Positions 1 through 9,721 of a stretch of DNA of 64,000 bases are shown one piece after another. The translations under genes and the position numbers were made by a program. Each line of letters begins with the position of its first letter. The first letter of the stretch is position 1. The stretch comes from CAYRFE01 sp964423645 [NCBI: uncultured bacterium] (GTDB taxonomy: Bacteria > Macinerneyibacteriota > Macinerneyibacteria > Macinerneyibacteriales): assembly GCA_964423645.1 (NCBI GenBank), contig CAYRFE010000017.1, positions 10,317 to 74,316 on the forward strand, given 5' to 3'. The notes beneath the pieces are model-generated. The model had not been told where the DNA came from, did no database searches, and worked only from the letters and a program-made list of their open reading frames with translations.

Positions 1-1260
1 GGATAAATGGAAATGCCCTCTCCATAAAAGATACATTAACAAACAGGCAAGAGGCATCATGATAATATTACCAAGCCACATTGAAAGCCATGGCGCGAAT
101 ATTCCTCGATCTCCGAGGTCTTCTCCGCCAATAAGTGTTACCCAATAGAATACAAAAATCACAATACTAATAACATATGCATGATTTTTTTGTCGTGTAC
201 GTGTCATTAAACCAAGCGCGTATGCAATACAAGCAAACACGATCGACATGAACGCGAGAGAATATTTTTTGTGATATTCAACAAAAAGCCTGTTCATCCG
301 TGCCGTCTCTGCAACAATTGTTTTTTCTATAACACGTAGTTGTTTTTTCAATAAGGATTGTTCATTGGGGGGTAGGGTAAGATCGCCGATTTTTTCTTTG
401 AACTCTTTTTGTTGCATAAGAGAAGGGGATATGTTTTTTTTGAGGGCTTCAATTTCTGCCATCAGTTCTTTATTGGTCATTTCCCGTTCTGTTTTTAGGG
501 ATGCAAGATTTTCGAGAGAGTATTTTTTGTCATATTGCAGTGTGATATCTTGTGAGTAAAAATCAATTCGTTTTAATTGTTTCGGTTGATTATAATCAAG
601 CTCATATACCGTGCCATTTATCAATTCCAAATGCATAAGTGCATCTTCGGGATACATCGTCAGTTTTCCTTCAAGAGCGGTAATCGTCTTTGAAGGACGA
701 CCGGCCATATCATGTTCATAGATCAGGACATTTTTTAGCATTCCTTCACGGAAAAGAATTTTCTCGACATAGATGTGATATTTATCAATTTCAGCAAAGG
801 TATTTTCTATCAACTGTGTGACCGGCTTTTTTGTTTTGATTTCAACTAACAAACGACGTGCATGAATATTGGTGCGAGGTAAAATAGTTGTATTAAAAAA
901 AATCAATCCTGCGGTGAGAAGTACGGCAAACAAAAACGGTACTCTGAAAAAACGAAAAGGATGTATCCCGCTGGAGTATGAAGCGACAATTTCATTGTTG
1001 GTATTCATTTCACTGAATACGGTCAAAAAACTGACGATGACCGCCATCGGAACGGTAAGTGCGACAAAAGATGGAATTAGATACCATAACACTTCGAGTA
1101 CCATCAATAAAGGAATTCCTTTTGTTATTACTTGATCGGCAATCTCAAAAAGACGATTAACAAGCAGGATTAAAGTAATCATAACAAAGTTGAGAAAATA
1201 AACGGGAACAATTTTCTTAAAAATAAAACGATCAAATAATGAAATATGCCATATCCTCAT
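1..1260 (-). CDS. LptF/LptG-family permease, C-terminus outside window
   Basis: The frame opens with ATG at 1260 and stays open to base 1, so 420 codons are visible and the end lies beyond the window. The start is MRIWHISLFDRFIFKK followed by a long hydrophobic helix, typical of LptF/LptG (YjgP/YjgQ). More helices follow near residues 55-120, then a periplasmic part, a charged coiled-coil-like stretch at about 250-320, and C-terminal helices from about 325. Known family role: inner-membrane permease that works with LptB to lift lipopolysaccharide towards the outer membrane. The coiled coil makes it longer than the usual ~360 residues. It lies 118 bp downstream of the HemW-like gene on the same strand. 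No clear ribosome site is seen; the start is chosen by family resemblance. LptF and LptG cannot be told apart here. Confidence 0.8.
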   Translation of the reverse strand, partial: MRIWHISLFDRFIFKKIVPVYFLNFVMITLILLVNRLFEIADQVITKGIPLLMVLEVLWYLIPSFVALTVPMAVIVSFLTVFSEMNTNNEIVASYSSGIHPFRFFRVPFLFAVLLTAGLIFFNTTILPRTNIHARRLLVEIKTKKPVTQLIENTFAEIDKYHIYVEKILFREGMLKNVLIYEHDMAGRPSKTITALEGKLTMYPEDALMHLELINGTVYELDYNQPKQLKRIDFYSQDITLQYDKKYSLENLASLKTEREMTNKELMAEIEALKKNISPSLMQQKEFKEKIGDLTLPPNEQSLLKKQLRVIEKTIVAETARMNRLFVEYHKKYSLAFMSIVFACIAYALGLMTRTRQKNHAYVISIVIFVFYWVTLIGGEDLGDRGIFAPWLSMWLGNIIMMPLACLLMYLLWRGHFHLS

Positions 1261-1378
1261 ACGCACGAGTATAGCAACTTTTCTTACTTCTGCAAGGCAA
1301 ATGACGCAGATTGTGTAAATAATCGCGTTTAAAAACCGCTGAAATGGAGAAGATTACCTATCGCGTGTATGACAATTG

Positions 1379-2473
1379 TTATAGGGATAATACAGATAAT
1401 ACTTCTGATATGATAGAGTTTGATATGAACCAAAACTCTTTTTTAATCGATAGGTTGTTATCTGAAAATAACAGCATATCGTGCATACGATCGTTTTGCT
1501 TGATACGGATCGCTTCTTCCGGTGAAAGAATTACTCCAATGCTTGTTCTGAGTCCCATCATAATTTGATATCTGCGCAGATCACTCGGTCGCAGTGCTTC
1601 CTTTTTGCGTGTAAGCGTCATATTAAGGAAGTCATGTAGAGAGTGTTCATATGTTATCAATGTGTTGTCAACAAAACTTGCCGCCGCAGGTCCAATACCG
1701 TACCATGGTGTCATTTGCCAATATTTCATATTGTGTCGTGATTCATATCCGGGCAAGCAGAAATTGGAAATCTCATAATGTTGATATCCTGCGTCGCAAA
1801 GAGTGTTTTGTATGTGATAGTATTGTGCCGCTTGCGCATCGTCGTCCGACAGAGAGATCGTCGCATCGCGTACTGCTTTCTCGTATGCGGTTCCCTGTTC
1901 AATTTTGAGATTATACAAAGAAATGTGCGGTGGTTTCAGTTCAAGAAGGGTATTGAGCTCTTCTGATAGTATACGCGTATCACAGGCAAAGCCGAAGATA
2001 AGGTCAAATGAATAGTTTGACATGTATTTGGTTGAGTCGATTACTCGAGTAATATCTGCCATCGAATGTTTCCGCCCCAATATTTTCAGTTTTTCCGCGT
2101 TAAAAGATTGAATGCCAAACGAAAATCGATTAAAACCCATCTCTAAAAGCGCGTGTATATATGAAACTGATGTGTGGCAGGGATTTATTTCAATCGTGCA
2201 TTCATGTAATTGAGCGGTCTGTATCGTGGAAAACAATCTTTCTGAAAAAAATTGCATAATCGATAAGGGGATGACTGAAGGAGTTCCCCCGCCTATGTAG
2301 AGTGTGTCAAACGAATTTACGGGAAGTAAGAGAATTTCTTCAATGACGCGATCACAATAGGCTCGTATTACATCTTGAGATATGTTCTCGCAAGAATAAA
2401 ATGCACAATAAGGGCATTTTCGTTCACAAAAGGGAACGTGGATGTACAGACCGGGATATCCTTCAGCGTTCAA
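1379..2473 (-). CDS. hemW: HemW-like radical SAM protein (coproporphyrinogen III oxidase-like)
   Basis: About 364 residues, close to the usual HemW length. The N-terminal YIHVPFCERKCPYCAFYS carries the CxxxCxxC cluster motif that binds the radical-SAM 4Fe-4S centre. YIGGGTPS and the later HNMKYW are typical of HemW rather than of true coproporphyrinogen dehydrogenase. Family knowledge: HemW acts as a haem chaperone and lacks oxidase activity in the cases studied. The start is uncertain. TTG at 2473 gives MNAEGYPGLYIHVPF, the expected N-terminus, and overlaps the end of the upstream propeller gene by 11 bp. An ATG at 2512 would add 13 residues. Co-oriented with the propeller gene upstream and the Lpt permease downstream, so probably one operon. 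Confidence 0.85.
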   Translation of the reverse strand: MNAEGYPGLYIHVPFCERKCPYCAFYSCENISQDVIRAYCDRVIEEILLLPVNSFDTLYIGGGTPSVIPLSIMQFFSERLFSTIQTAQLHECTIEINPCHTSVSYIHALLEMGFNRFSFGIQSFNAEKLKILGRKHSMADITRVIDSTKYMSNYSFDLIFGFACDTRILSEELNTLLELKPPHISLYNLKIEQGTAYEKAVRDATISLSDDDAQAAQYYHIQNTLCDAGYQHYEISNFCLPGYESRHNMKYWQMTPWYGIGPAAASFVDNTLITYEHSLHDFLNMTLTRKKEALRPSDLRRYQIMMGLRTSIGVILSPEEAIRIKQNDRMHDMLLFSDNNLSIKKEFWFISNSIISEVLSVLSL

Positions 2474-3689
2474 GCGCGTACAGATGGTGGCTGTCAGCCC
2501 CGAAAATGACATGTGTATCCGTGATAATAGGAGTTGTTCGGTCAATATGATGTTTGATGGCATATTTCCATAATCTTTTTCCCGAAGGGATATCATATGC
2601 ATAAAAACCATAATCATATGAGCCAAAATAAAGCGTGGACTTATCGATAGCGACGGTTCCGTTGATCGGCCCTCCGCGGTGAAGTTTCAGTGAATAGTCC
2701 AACCACTTATTATCCGTTGAAAACCGCCGCACGACGGCTCCGGTGTTGTTTTTTACTTGCAGCACATCTCGGACGGCTGTTCCGATATAGATATATTCAT
2801 CAGTGACCACAGGAGTTGAGTATCCCGCTTTGCCGAGATGCGTTTGCCAAACGAGCGATTCTTTCTCAATATTGATTTTATATAAGTAATGAGAAAGGGC
2901 AGTACAGTATGCATATCCATTCGCTATAACAAGTTCTGAGACAATAGGTGCGTTTTTTTGTTCAAGTCCGTTGAAATCATAATATTTATCAGCGATTTCT
3001 ATTTTTTTTATAAAGGTACCTTTTTTCACATCAAATGCCATGATTGAATTGAGAACAATTCCGTATACGATACCGTTCGCGACAATCCATGATTTATCGG
3101 TCTCACCAACTGATTTTTTCCACAGAAGCGTGCGATTATTTCTATCGAATACATACAGAAAACCATTTTCATTTGCGCATGTGATGTACATATCATCCGC
3201 GAATGGTGTTGAATATACCCAGCTTTTTGTATCATAAGACCATATCACCGCGCCGGTTTTTTCGTCAAGAGCATACAATTTCCCATTATCGGATCCCACG
3301 TATACAAGACCATCGAAAATTATCGGGGACGAAATGTTTTGATCTGATTCACCTAAAACCGAAGATGTCCATATTTCTTTGCCGGTGACACAATCGACAG
3401 CGCGTAAAACTGCACGAAAAACTTTTTTATCGAGCTCGAGATGAATACCCGACCCCGGGTTTTTCACTTTTGGGATCACATATGTTTCTTGATCACCGAT
3501 TCCGGTTTCAGAATATGAAGACCAAAAAATCACGGCATTGAGAGACGAGCTATAGGTCGGATTGGTTTGAAATTTCGCAGTTTCGCCGGCATCAAATTTC
3601 CAAATCTCGGTTTTTTTGGTGCATGAAGTAAATAGTATTACTACGAACAACGTGGAGAGGATAGACGGTATAAATTTTAATTTCAACAT
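2463..3689 (-). CDS. PQQ-type beta-propeller lipoprotein
   Basis: 408 residues starting MLKLKFIPSILS, with a signal peptide ending in the lipobox LFTSC, so a lipid-anchored exported protein. The body repeats the PQQ/WD-like blade pattern, for example GLVYVGSDNGKLYALDEKTG followed by VIWSYDT, and again near the C-terminus (HVIFGADSHHLYALER). Such eight-bladed propellers occur in BamB and in quinoprotein-like proteins; no catalytic residues can be assigned. The ATG at 3689 is chosen because GGGAG lies about 6 bases upstream; a TTG two codons earlier is less likely. Its last bases overlap the start of the HemW-like gene. BamB-like scaffolding is possible but unproven. Confidence 0.8.
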   Translation of the reverse strand: MLKLKFIPSILSTLFVVILFTSCTKKTEIWKFDAGETAKFQTNPTYSSSLNAVIFWSSYSETGIGDQETYVIPKVKNPGSGIHLELDKKVFRAVLRAVDCVTGKEIWTSSVLGESDQNISSPIIFDGLVYVGSDNGKLYALDEKTGAVIWSYDTKSWVYSTPFADDMYITCANENGFLYVFDRNNRTLLWKKSVGETDKSWIVANGIVYGIVLNSIMAFDVKKGTFIKKIEIADKYYDFNGLEQKNAPIVSELVIANGYAYCTALSHYLYKINIEKESLVWQTHLGKAGYSTPVVTDEYIYIGTAVRDVLQVKNNTGAVVRRFSTDNKWLDYSLKLHRGGPINGTVAIDKSTLYFGSYDYGFYAYDIPSGKRLWKYAIKHHIDRTTPIITDTHVIFGADSHHLYALER

Positions 3690-3760
3690 ATACAACTCCC
3701 TGTGTTATTACTGACCGGCCGGGATGGATTGACACTTAGCGGAGATATGAATATTATCAT

Positions 3761-3801
3761 AAAAAAATCATTTCCCCGATCGCCCTCAAAGAGAGCATCG
3801 G
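3761..3801 (-). terminator. Putative terminator after lepA
   Basis: On the minus strand, about 60 bases beyond the lepA stop, CCGATGCTCTC can pair with GAGGGC(G)ATCGG around a TTT loop, with one bulge. A run of seven T follows about eight bases later. The T-run is more distant than usual, so termination is plausible rather than certain. Confidence 0.4.
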
Positions 3802-3862
3802 CATATGTATGAATGTCTTGCTGTCTGAATGTATCATGGTACCTCGAAAGCTGATAAGATTG

Positions 3863-5662
3863 TTATGATCCCGATGTCTCATCATCACCTAATTGCAACA
3901 CAGAGAGAAACGCTTCTTGCGGTATATCGACCTTACCGACACGTTTCATACGTTTTTTCCCCTCTTTTTGTTTGTCGAGCAGTTTGCGTTTACGAGAAAT
4001 ATCACCGCCGTAACATTTTGCCGTAACATCTTTCATGAGTGGCTTTACTGTAGAGCGGGTAAGTATTCGCGAGCCGACCGCTGCCTGAATTACAACCTCA
4101 AACATTTGACGAGGAATGTTCTCTTTGAGCTTTCGTACCATTGCTACTCCGCGATAGTATGCTTGTTCTTTATGTGCAACAAGTGTAAGCGCATCAACAG
4201 GGGAGCCGTTTATAATAATTGTCAATTTGTCAAGTTCGGCGCGACGATGTCCGATGTAATGATAATCAAGTGATGCATAACCGGAGCTTAATGATTTCAG
4301 TTTATCATAAAATTCAAATATTATTTCGGATAAAGGCATTTCGTATTTCATCATGACGCGTTTTTCTGTCATATAGTCCATGCTTTTGTGTGTGCCTCGC
4401 TTGTCGATACATAATTTCATGATCGGGCCAATGTATTCGGATGGTAACATGAGCTCGACCATGACAAACGGTTCTTCAATATAGTCGAGTTTGTTTTCAT
4501 CTATTTGAGACGGGTTATGTATTTCCGAATCAGTGCCGTTTTTATAATATGCTTTATAAACAACGTTCGGGGTTGTAATGACAAGATCAACATCAAATTC
4601 ACGTTCCAGTCGTTCCTGGGTTACTTCCATGTGCAGTAATCCCAAAAATCCGACACGAAATCCGAATCCGAGTGCTTGGGAGGTTTCCGGTTCAAAAGCG
4701 AGTGCGGCATCATTCAGTTGCAGTTTTTCAAGAGCATCACGCAGATCCGGGTATTCGTCATTTTCAGACGGATACAGTCCGCAATACACCATCGGAAGTA
4801 TCTCGCGATACCCGGGAAGTGCTTCCACATCAGGTGAATTGGCGGCTCCGATAGTATCGCCGACCTTTGCATCACGAATATCTTTAATACCTGCGATAAT
4901 GTATCCTACATCTCCTGCTTCAAGCACATCCATTGCTTTTCTTTTCGGTTGGAAAATACCGATTTCAAGTACATCATGGACGGCCCCCGTACTCATCATT
5001 CGGATCTTACTCCCTCTTTTTAATGTTCCGTTTTTTAAACGAACATAAAGGATCACCCCTTGGTACGCATCATAATGAGAGTCAAAGATCAATGCTTGCA
5101 ACGGAACATTCGGATCGCCCTCAGGAGGAGGAATTCGAGCAATGACCGCGTCAAGGATCTCAGTGATGCCTATACCTTCTTTTGCACTGGCGCGGATCAC
5201 GTCATCGGGATCGAAACCGAATTGTCCGATGAGCTCTTCAATTGTACCGTCAATATCAGCGCTGGGCATATCGATCTTATTCAAGACCGGTATAAGTGTA
5301 ACATCATTATCAACGGCCATATATGCATTGGCCAATGTTTGTGCCTGAATGCCTTGTGAGGCATCTACAAGAATGAGTGCTCCTTCACATGCGGCCAATG
5401 CGCGCGAGACCTCATACGAAAAATCAACGTGCCCGGGTGTGTCGATAAGGTGAAGTTTATAGCCTTTATAATTGATACGCACCGCTTGTGCTTTGATCGT
5501 TATACCGCGTTCACGTTCAATATCCATGCTGTCAAGTAATTGATCCTTCATGTCACGTTTTGAAACGGTATTGGTAATTTCTAAAATTCTGTCAGCCAGA
5601 GTCGACTTACCATGATCAATGTGTGCAATAATGGAAAAATTACGTGTTTTTTCAATTTTCAT
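3863..5662 (-). CDS. lepA: Elongation factor 4 (LepA)
   Basis: 599 residues, the usual LepA length. Visible GTPase motifs: AHIDHGKST (residues 13-21), switch I region ERGITI (51-56), DTPGH (74-78) and NKID (128-131). The C-terminal third holds the LepA-specific tail, including [20 protein letters not shown]. Family role: ribosome-associated GTPase linked to translation initiation or back-translocation under stress; cytosolic or membrane-peripheral. It follows the small beta-barrel gene by 6 bp, so the two are probably co-transcribed. Start ATG gives the canonical [16 protein letters not shown]. Confidence 0.98.
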   Translation of the reverse strand: MKIEKTRNFSIIAHIDHGKSTLADRILEITNTVSKRDMKDQLLDSMDIERERGITIKAQAVRINYKGYKLHLIDTPGHVDFSYEVSRALAACEGALILVDASQGIQAQTLANAYMAVDNDVTLIPVLNKIDMPSADIDGTIEELIGQFGFDPDDVIRASAKEGIGITEILDAVIARIPPPEGDPNVPLQALIFDSHYDAYQGVILYVRLKNGTLKRGSKIRMMSTGAVHDVLEIGIFQPKRKAMDVLEAGDVGYIIAGIKDIRDAKVGDTIGAANSPDVEALPGYREILPMVYCGLYPSENDEYPDLRDALEKLQLNDAALAFEPETSQALGFGFRVGFLGLLHMEVTQERLEREFDVDLVITTPNVVYKAYYKNGTDSEIHNPSQIDENKLDYIEEPFVMVELMLPSEYIGPIMKLCIDKRGTHKSMDYMTEKRVMMKYEMPLSEIIFEFYDKLKSLSSGYASLDYHYIGHRRAELDKLTIIINGSPVDALTLVAHKEQAYYRGVAMVRKLKENIPRQMFEVVIQAAVGSRILTRSTVKPLMKDVTAKCYGGDISRKRKLLDKQKEGKKRMKRVGKVDIPQEAFLSVLQLGDDETSGS

Positions 5663-5668
5663 GTAGTA

Positions 5669-6454
5669 TTACCTCGTTGGTGAGAAAGTGATGCCAAAAC
5701 TATGTGTCGTTAAACCTGCGTTATGAAGGAGTAGTGCATAATGAAACGTGATCGTGTTTTTTGTTAAGGAGAATCCTGTCGAAAAATGGCCATCATATAA
5801 ACCCAATGCAAGCGTCGCATTTCGTTGTGATGTTAAAAAAAAGGTTGACCCGAAAAACGGTATGAAATCATTATCATAATCGGTACGTAAAGAAAGGCGT
5901 GCGTAACCAAGGTCGTAAGCACCGAAAACTGCCCATATCCCGTCTGTCGGGTCAATCCATGATATACCGCCCAAGAACGTGCGATGGGCATAGGTCACCG
6001 ATGGTGCTATGCGAAATGCTGTCGCCGACACCGCTCCTATTTCCTTATAGTGCACACGGATTTGCAGCGCAGGATTAAATGCTCCGATACGGTGATTATA
6101 TCCTGCGGCGAATGAATAGTCGCCCGCGTAATATTCTCCTAAAAGTGTGCCGTCTGAATCGCGCCACTCTTCGCTTCCCCAGCGATAGTAGTATGCGTCA
6201 AATGAAAATGAACGGACAGATGCCGCAATATAATATACATGCACATCCTGCACAAATGCGGTTGTCGCCCCAAATTCGGTAGATATTGCAAGCGCAGGCG
6301 ATAAACGTTGCGAGAGTGGGGAGGACGTGAATGTACCGCCTGATGCAAGTGCCGCAGTGTCGTAGGGAAAATAATTCTCCGACCAATCGGCATCTGCATT
6401 TACCGAAATACAGCCGATCGCAAGAAGGATGTGTATAATAATATATTTTTTCAT
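5669..6454 (-). CDS. Predicted outer-membrane beta-barrel protein
   Basis: 261 residues with a signal peptide (MKKYIIIHILLAIGCISVNA) followed by alternating polar/hydrophobic strands rich in Y, F, G and S. Segments such as SFSFDAYYYRWGS and ARLSLRTDYDNDFIPFFG suggest a small barrel, and paired glycine-rich turns support this. It weakly resembles PorV/UPF0164-type barrels (an early PLSQRLSPALAIS segment), but I do not recognise the family with confidence. It sits 6 bp upstream of lepA and is probably the first gene of that unit. Confidence 0.65.
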   Translation of the reverse strand: MKKYIIIHILLAIGCISVNADADWSENYFPYDTAALASGGTFTSSPLSQRLSPALAISTEFGATTAFVQDVHVYYIAASVRSFSFDAYYYRWGSEEWRDSDGTLLGEYYAGDYSFAAGYNHRIGAFNPALQIRVHYKEIGAVSATAFRIAPSVTYAHRTFLGGISWIDPTDGIWAVFGAYDLGYARLSLRTDYDNDFIPFFGSTFFLTSQRNATLALGLYDGHFSTGFSLTKNTITFHYALLLHNAGLTTHSFGITFSPTR

Positions 6455-6619
6455 ATCGCCTGCCGTATAGTAGGAGAAAATAGCGTATTAGTCAATAAAT
6501 ATTCCACGTATTTTAATCTTTAGGGGCAAAATTCCCTATGCATGTTGCCGGTGAGATCATTATCGTATTGTGAATCGGTTGTTTTGAAAGATATGATCGG
6601 GCAGCGTGTGATCCATATG

Positions 6620-6669
6620 TCTTCGCGGTATCATACAAAAAAAGTCTTCGCGGTATCATACAAAAAAAG
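6620..6669 (+). repeat. Perfect 25-bp tandem duplication
   Basis: Two head-to-tail identical 25-bp units, 6620-6644 and 6645-6669, each running from TCTTCGCGGTATC to an A-tract ending in AAAG. The pair ends two bases before the -35 element of the hybrid kinase promoter, so it could alter upstream promoter contacts or be a recent slippage event. Confidence 0.9.
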
Positions 6670-6670
6670 A

Positions 6671-6699
6671 TTGCCACCGTAAACTATTTCATGTATACT
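6671..6699 (+). promoter_or_regulatory. Sigma-70-like promoter of hybrid kinase
   Basis: TTGCCA (6671-6676), a 17-bp spacer and TATACT (6694-6699). The expected transcription start is near 6706, only a few bases before the ATG at 6710, implying a nearly leaderless mRNA or use of a later start. Confidence 0.6.
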
Positions 6700-6709
6700 G
6701 TATCTGATT

Positions 6710-9007
6710 ATGGGTTTTGAAAAAAATGTTTTAACATTAGTGACAAAGGGAACACAGAACTCTGTGTCTCGTAAGGTTTCAATAATATTATTGGTTAGTA
6801 TCATTGCAGTATTCACTATTTGGGGTATTATCTCGTATTCTACAGAACGATCCCGCTTATTTAAAGAGGCACTGCTTCAAGCCGATAAGGCGGGGGATCG
6901 GCTTTCGGCAAGTCTTGCCGTCCCGTATTGGAATTTTGATTATAACGGTATTGAGAAGATTGTGCTCTCGGAGCTTCGAAATGACGATATTATTGCGATT
7001 GTTGTGAATGAAACGAGCGGAAGACAGTACATCGGTCGTGTCAAACTTAAAAATGATGAAATTGTACCATCCGGTGAGACTGTTCAGCATATCATAAACG
7101 GAGCATTTGAGTCGAAAAAAAGATCGATCTTGTATGTTGACAGTAAAAATATTACGGGTGAGCCGATCGAGATCGGTACCGTTACCGTCTACATAACCGA
7201 TAGAAATATCATCAATTCTCTCAAACGCTCAATGACACAATTGGTAGTGCAACTTACTATATTCATCGGTATAATTTTGTTTATTCTTATACAGTTGATG
7301 AATCGTTTTGTTATAAAAAGAATTGTTTCATTGAACGGGAGTATCATTGAAATTGAAAACGGTAATTATCATGCGCCTGTGAATCAGGAAGGAAATGATG
7401 AAATTTCACATATCGCGCATAATATTGGTACGATGGCTGTCACGATCTTGCAAAGAGAACTGGAAAATCTCAAACTTCAGCATTATCTTTCAAGTATTAT
7501 CAATTCCATGCCGTCACTCTTGATCTCATTGGATATGAATGGTGTTGTTCGTCAATGGAATAATGCTGCTGCGGATTTTACCGGTATCTCAGCACGCGTT
7601 GCCGTAGGTGCTCTATTCTGGGAGATAAAACCGGAGTTTGAAAAATATAAATTGATGTTCTATGACGCACTTGCGACAAAACGATCGCGAATCATGCCGC
7701 GTGAGTCTTTCAGGAACGGAGAAGTTCGTTTTTTTAATATTTCCGTATTTCCCTTGATTGAGCATGATGAGCAAGGTGTGGTTTTCCGCTTTGATGATAT
7801 TACCGAAATCGAGCATAAGGAAGAGCAACTCCGACAGGCTCAGAAAATGGAGACCGTTGGCACGCTTGCGGGAGGGTTGGCACATGATTTTAATAATGTG
7901 CTCGGCGGTATAATCGGCACTACCTCACTGTTACAATATAAAGCGGCAAAAAATGTTGAAGTTTCCCATGACGATTTGCTTTCATCGATCAATGTCATTG
8001 ATTCCTCAGCGAAACGCGCGGCAGATATAGTCCAACAATTGTTAGTGTTATCGCGAAAACATGAGACCGCTTTTACTACCGTTGATCTTGCATTGACCAT
8101 TAAGCATGTTGTGAAGATTTGTCAAAATACATTTGATAAATGTGTTGATGTTTCTGTATATACCGAATCAATGCAGGCATACGTGAGTGCAGATCCCGTG
8201 CAGATGGAGCAAGTGCTGTTGAATTTGTGTGTGAACGGTTATCATGCGATGACGATAATGCGAACGGAAAATCAAACGCAAGGCGGAAGTTTGAGCATTG
8301 CATTGGAACAGATAACTGCAGATTATCATTTTTTGGTCTCTCACCCGGAGGCGGAGTTAAATCAATCTTACTGGATTATGTCAGTTCGTGATGACGGTAT
8401 TGGTATGGCGCCTAAAACGGTTGCCAAAATATTCGATCCGTTCTTTACGACGAAATCAAAAGAAAAAGGGACGGGCCTTGGCCTTGCCATGGTGTATAAT
8501 ATAGTTCAACAGCACAATGGTTTTATCGATGTGTATTCCGAGGAGGAAAAAGGGAGTACATTCAACGTGTTCTTACCGGTAATGGTTGATCCTGCAAAAA
8601 CGGTAACAGCGGTAGTGAAACCTATCGATATTTGTCATGGTGAAGGGACAATTCTTTTAGTGGATGATGAATTGATTATTCGCGAGTCTGCGAAAGCGAT
8701 GTTGGAAGAGTGCGGGTACTCGTTACACACTGAAGCCGACGGAGTTGCAGGTGTTGAGTGGTATAAAACACATTATCAAGATATTAACCTGGTTATCCTC
8801 GATATGGTTATGCCAAAAATGTCGGGGAGAGATGCCTATCTTGCGATGAGAGAAATTAATCCGTCAGTGAAAGTGTTGCTTGCATCTGGTTTTCGTCATG
8901 ATGAACGCGTTGATGAAATATTAAAACTTGGAGTCGCGGGATTTATTCAAAAGCCGTACACGCTTGAACGAATTTCACATGCAGTGTGTGAAATGTTTAC
9001 CCCTTAA
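6710..9007 (+). CDS. Membrane-bound hybrid sensor histidine kinase with PAS and receiver
   Basis: 765 residues. Order: transmembrane helix (~24-44), periplasmic sensor segment, second helix (~175-200), HAMP linker, PAS domain (~258-370), HisKA with GLAHDFNN (phospho-acceptor His392), HATPase with DDGIGM and TGLGLAMVYNIV, and a C-terminal receiver with VILDMVMPKMSG (Asp698). Likely role: senses an extracytoplasmic cue and passes phosphate to its own receiver or onward to an unidentified partner; there is no DNA-binding domain. No Shine-Dalgarno sequence precedes the ATG, which lies about four bases after the expected transcription start. A GTG about 18 codons downstream is an alternative. The next gene begins 40 bp later with its own ribosome site. 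Confidence 0.9.
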   Translation: MGFEKNVLTLVTKGTQNSVSRKVSIILLVSIIAVFTIWGIISYSTERSRLFKEALLQADKAGDRLSASLAVPYWNFDYNGIEKIVLSELRNDDIIAIVVNETSGRQYIGRVKLKNDEIVPSGETVQHIINGAFESKKRSILYVDSKNITGEPIEIGTVTVYITDRNIINSLKRSMTQLVVQLTIFIGIILFILIQLMNRFVIKRIVSLNGSIIEIENGNYHAPVNQEGNDEISHIAHNIGTMAVTILQRELENLKLQHYLSSIINSMPSLLISLDMNGVVRQWNNAAADFTGISARVAVGALFWEIKPEFEKYKLMFYDALATKRSRIMPRESFRNGEVRFFNISVFPLIEHDEQGVVFRFDDITEIEHKEEQLRQAQKMETVGTLAGGLAHDFNNVLGGIIGTTSLLQYKAAKNVEVSHDDLLSSINVIDSSAKRAADIVQQLLVLSRKHETAFTTVDLALTIKHVVKICQNTFDKCVDVSVYTESMQAYVSADPVQMEQVLLNLCVNGYHAMTIMRTENQTQGGSLSIALEQITADYHFLVSHPEAELNQSYWIMSVRDDGIGMAPKTVAKIFDPFFTTKSKEKGTGLGLAMVYNIVQQHNGFIDVYSEEEKGSTFNVFLPVMVDPAKTVTAVVKPIDICHGEGTILLVDDELIIRESAKAMLEECGYSLHTEADGVAGVEWYKTHYQDINLVILDMVMPKMSGRDAYLAMREINPSVKVLLASGFRHDERVDEILKLGVAGFIQKPYTLERISHAVCEMFTP

Positions 9008-9047
9008 TTGACACACATGCGATTGTATCAATAGAAAGGATTTATCC

Positions 9048-9686
9048 ATGCTTATAATCAGCGCCTCGAATGTAAAAAAGACGAAGAAGGATTCACAATC
9101 ATTAGTCATTGCGCGCACATTAAAAAACCTGCTTGATGACGGCAAGAAAAAAACCGAAATTCTTGATTTACGAAAATATACCCTTACCCCATGTATCATG
9201 TGTGAGAAATGTGTGAAAACCGGTAAATGTGTCCGGGGTGATGATTTTAATAAAATAGCAAAAAAGATCTTACAGCATAGGAATATTGTTATTGTGTGCC
9301 CTCATTATGCCGGAATTCCATCAAAATTAATGATGTTTCTTGAGAAATTACAAGAAATTTCGTATCTCAAACAGTGTTCAAGACAAAAAGATGCATATCC
9401 TTTGAAAAATGCTTTTTCTGCTGTGATCGCGCACGGAGGAATGACCGACAATTATGATGAGTTGTATGCAAAAAATGTAATAACTCCTTTAGGCAATGCT
9501 CTGAAAGCGGTAGGATTCGAGTATTTGAATGATTCGATAACACTATCTCTTACCGTGGGAGTGAAACAGTATTTCGAAAAACGAGATAAGCGAAGCGTAT
9601 GTTTTTTAAAAGAAAGCGATACTGAAAAAATAAATTGTATCTTGAAAGAACTTGTGACCGCAATAAAAAATAGACGTGAACAATGA
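9048..9686 (+). CDS. Flavodoxin-fold NAD(P)H-dependent FMN reductase / iron-sulfur flavoprotein-like
   Basis: 212 residues. Begins MLIISASNVKKTKKDSQS, the flavin-phosphate-binding opening of the NADPH-dependent FMN reductase family, followed by TPCIMCEKCVKTGKC. This cysteine group resembles that of iron-sulfur flavoproteins and related reductases. VIVCPHYAGIPSKLMMFLEK is the expected second flavin loop. Probably a cytosolic redox protein of unknown substrate. GAAAGGA lies about 9 bases upstream of the ATG. It follows the hybrid kinase by 40 bp and precedes a barrel gene by 35 bp; no functional link is obvious. Confidence 0.75.
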   Translation: MLIISASNVKKTKKDSQSLVIARTLKNLLDDGKKKTEILDLRKYTLTPCIMCEKCVKTGKCVRGDDFNKIAKKILQHRNIVIVCPHYAGIPSKLMMFLEKLQEISYLKQCSRQKDAYPLKNAFSAVIAHGGMTDNYDELYAKNVITPLGNALKAVGFEYLNDSITLSLTVGVKQYFEKRDKRSVCFLKESDTEKINCILKELVTAIKNRREQ

Positions 9687-9721
9687 TTCATTCGTGATAA
9701 CAAAGAAAGGAGATGGTTGTC

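Noticed and set aside
4578-5048. Long open frame opposite lepA
   Set aside because: Antisense shadow of a highly conserved gene; low-complexity serine-rich product without ribosome site.
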